This document shows, one piece after another, positions 60,836 through 64,000 of a stretch of DNA of 64,000 bases. The position numbers and the translations under genes are program-made. Every line of letters starts with the position of its first letter. Position 1 is the first letter of the stretch. Source of the DNA: Monarcha castaneiventris obscurior (Eukaryota > Chordata > Aves > Passeriformes > Monarchidae); NCBI GenBank assembly GCA_026261815.1, contig JAMPIT010000481.1, positions 3,595,501 through 3,659,500 on the forward strand. Direction: 5' to 3'. The notes below the pieces were generated by a model. It was not told the origin of the DNA. It made no database searches and saw only the letters and a program-made list of their open reading frames with translations.

Positions 60836-63800
60836 AGACTGTGTGTGAATGGGTCATCTCCCCATGCTCACTCACACTGGGAAACCTACACCTACCTTCT
60901 ACTTGGATCCAAATTTACTAAAATTACAATTCTTAATACATTTTCACTAGACATGAGACACAGCTTTTCACAGGACACTGAATATTTGTAAGCGGCCACT
61001 GGATCTGTGGAAATGTAGGAGAAAATTCTGCAGAGCCCCTTCCAAGAAATAGAATCTGTAAGACTTTCCCCGGTGACCTAGAGCCTTGAAACTGGGCTGT
61101 ATAAAATCTCTTGATAGGGCACAGTAGTGAGCTTTCAGATTACTTTCTTTTCTTGTTCTTGTGGTCATTAAAGCTTTCACACTTCATATCATATCCCATT
61201 AATTCATTGGCTCGGGTTTCTGTGAAAGGCCCCCTCTTCACTTTGATTTTATCTCAGCCCGTGTGTGTTTAGCAGCCAGCAGTTTCCTATTGAAGATATT
61301 TCAGTGTTTGCAACCTTAACTTTTACAGCTGGCACGAGCCATGGATTAACTTCAAATAGTGATGCTGACTTTGAAGCCTCATTTTATGTTCTCTGAGCTG
61401 TCCTAGTCCAGATGACAGGTTTATAGTTTGGGAAGCCAGTAGCAATGGCTGAGCTCACTGGTCTTTAAAACTAAAGCACTGTCATTAGGTGCAGCTCCTC
61501 ACCATGGTGACATTGCAAATATTGAACACAAAGTGATTCATGGGACCCAGTGTAATGCTCGCTTTAATTAATATTTTACAAGATAACTTGCTTTATTTAA
61601 CTTTTCAAACGTGAGTGGGTTGGGAAGGACAGAATGTTGCTATGTAAAATTTATGGGCACTCATATTTGTGTGCTTGTTTTAAAAATGAAATTTAAAAAG
61701 TATTGTTTGTTTTCTCCTCTCGCTGCTGGCGGGTGTTCAGGCCCTTGCAAAGCTCCAGGGGATTTTCTGTGTGTGAGTGTTGAATGATGAGCTCTGAAAA
61801 GTGATGTTCCTGCTCTCCTGCCTTCCTCCCTCCCTTTGTATTCCCATGCAGTTAGTGTGGCAGGGCTGTGTCCTTGCTGGAAGTGTTTTGGGATACCCTG
61901 AGCAGAGAGCACAGTGCTGTGACCCCACTGGTGCAGCCCGACCATCAGACCCCTCAGACCTGAGGTTCAGCCATATTTCCCTGAGGAAATGATGTTTTGG
62001 GTAAGCAACACCAGATTCTTCACTAGGGCTGGCAAGAAGTAAAGGAATATGGCATTTGCAGAGCTTTGGGGCAATACAGGAAATTCATAATGAAGAAATT
62101 AGTCCCAGGGCTGTACTTCTGAATGCTGTGATGAGCATATCCCAGATTTCTATGCACTTTAATTGGCATTTATTTCACCTAAAAATCAATCTGTAGACCA
62201 AGACAGAGGATGCATCAACCCATCTCCTTAAGTGGTGGCCACACCATCCTTGGAAGTGATGATATCCAGGGTCTTTCCCTCTGGATATGTCCTGATAATC
62301 TGAGAGGTCACAGCCATGGCCTCTTACAGCAGTGACCAACACAGGGGAGGCTTGTGAGGACAACCCTCTGAAGAAACACTTTCTCAATAATTAGTTTTTT
62401 CTATAAATTTCCCTCTTACAACTAAGATTTCCTCTTGTATTTTTATAACCATGACTGTAAATAAGCAAACATTATAAAATCTGTTAAATTCACCAGCATT
62501 CTTCTGCAGGCAGGGAAAAAAATGCCCATTATTGACTCATTTGCCACAAAGAAGTGACCATTAGTGTGTGTCCAACCCCTTTATATAAACTGAGAGCAAT
62601 GAAGTCACTGACAGGGCTTTTATTTGTCTACGTTGAGTCCTGCAGAGATGGCAGAGAAAAAAAATTCTGCATTAATAAAAGAATAAATTCCTCTTCACGT
62701 TAACATAAAATTCTTCTAGAGTGATGGAAAGATTTGGGTTTGCTCCAGTGTGGTTTTCCCCGTGTGGTTGGGTTTTGCATTTCTTTCAACTTGCTCTTTG
62801 TAATCCATTTCCAGTTGGGCTTTTTTGCCTTTCCAAGTCTGACATACAGCGTGATGTTACAAATTCTGGCCTGTGACAGCTTGAGGGATATTTATATGTT
62901 TGGACAAAATATCTTCCCTTCCAATTCTATTTTAAGTGCCATGGAAACATCTTGCTCCCGAGGTTTTGTTTGTCATTGTTAGTTATTAAAAACCTCTGCC
63001 CAAGGTCAGCAGTGACACAAAAATCCTGTGCAGGAGGCATTTTCAGGGATTTTGCATGGATGGCTTCAGGAAGTCAGGAAGGGGTGATAGAGAGGAGAGG
63101 AAGATCAAGATAAGACCTTTTTCTAGACTATTTAAAAGGTTTCTTTTCCTTTGCAGTGTGCAACCAGAAGTAACCACGAGGCAGGAACTGGAAGCTGAAA
63201 CTGTGCAGCACAAGCCTGGCCCAGGCTGGTGTCAGGGGACAACTTCTGGTGAGCTTTGTTTCTTTCCCTGTCCTCACAGCTGGGATTATGCCATGATTTA
63301 AAACCAGTGTAGCATTAACTGCCCATTACACACAGCAGAAAGCTGAGGGACTGACCTTATCTGCCAGAACAAGTGTTTTAATGGTGCCCAAAGTTCAAAT
63401 CGATCAAAAGGTCAAACTTGTTTAAGGCAGGGAGTGATAAGAGGGGCGATGGAAGCTCGGGAAGCTCGTTCCCACTTGATGGAATGAAGCCAGCCTGGCT
63501 TCAGGAAAATCTCCTGAAGATAAGATGGACCCTGGAGAACAGTGACAGATGAGACACTCAGGGCTGAGCCTCCCCTTGCTGGAGTCAGAGAATTCCCATT
63601 AAATGCAACAGAAGAAAAATGGACCCTGGTGGATGGGACTTGGGGTCATTCTCCTGGCAAGGCCTGATCAGGAGACAACACACAGTGCCCTGATGTTGGT
63701 GAAGTTTTTGGTCAGGTGATGGCATGGACTGTGAGAGGGAAAGGGGACTTTCAGCCTGAAAGGTTTGTCCCTGTGAAGGAGGAAAGACCGAGGTTCCTTT

Positions 63801-64000
63801 TGCAGTCCAGAGTGCTCAGAGCAGCTCTCTGACACGGCTGGTCCTGGAGGCATCTCTGCCAGCATGGGCACAGTGGGATGTGACTACTTCTGGGCAAGTT
63901 TGAGGGAAGTGGCATCTTCAGTTTATCCCCTTTGGGAGGGATGGGGAGGAAGATGGAGATCACCCCTTGCTCAGCTGAGACTGGAACAGAACTTTTTCCC

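Larger units (their letters stand above)
49100..64000. other. Long intergenic stretch, no gene recognised
   Basis: In human, RBM38 lies on this side of CTCFL, but no RRM-domain exon is visible. I found no series of spliced exons and no RNA gene. Notable items are a 285-codon open frame on the minus strand (53151-54008), an E-box inverted repeat (54322-54363) in a GC-rich patch and a CTCF-like motif (60822-60835). Confidence 0.5.

Noticed and set aside
49100..64000. RBM38 expected by synteny
   Set aside because: No RRM or RBM38-like exon is visible on either strand. It probably lies beyond the window.

Overview
The window looks like the nuclear genome of a bird. It has short introns, avian CR1 LINE fragments with the usual 3' ends, two related solo LTRs, no mammalian-type SINEs, and a PCK1 protein that closely resembles the chicken enzyme. 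A passerine or other neoavian is a guess; the sequence alone does not settle the species.

Two protein-coding genes can be supported, arranged head to head. On the minus strand, PCK1 (cytosolic GTP-dependent phosphoenolpyruvate carboxykinase) runs from a TATA-type promoter near 15.8 kb to a poly(A) signal at 7.68 kb. All nine coding exons are present with clean splice sites and join to exactly 622 codons. Every catalytic residue I checked falls at its known position. On the plus strand, starting in a CpG island at about 28.0-28.6 kb and ending near 39.5 kb, is an ortholog of CTCFL (BORIS), the paralog of the insulator protein CTCF. Nine exons encode an open frame of about 487 codons. The PCK1-CTCFL neighbourhood and its divergent orientation match human 20q13.31, where RBM38, CTCFL, PCK1 and ZBP1 lie in that order. 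Neither RBM38 nor ZBP1 is recognisable inside the window.

The most unusual point is the CTCFL structure. Zinc fingers 1-8 are intact, but the exon that should carry the end of finger 9, all of finger 10 and the start of finger 11 is absent from the 793-bp intron where it belongs. The two flanking exons join in frame and would make a hybrid half-9/half-11 finger. This looks like a shortened BORIS that keeps the fingers for the CTCF core motif and lacks those for the upstream motif.

Layout: 1-7.66 kb, no gene seen; 7.66-15.96 kb, PCK1 and its promoter, with a solo LTR in intron 7 lying 11 bp from a splice donor; 15.96-27.9 kb, shared intergenic region; 27.9-39.56 kb, CTCFL with CR1 fragments in introns; 39.56-64 kb, no gene seen. 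That last stretch holds a GC-rich 42-bp minisatellite ending beside a strong CTCF motif, a pentanucleotide array, a second solo LTR and a CR1 fragment. PCK1 is a metabolic (liver/kidney) gene and CTCFL a germline gene in known species, so no joint function is implied beyond conserved adjacency.
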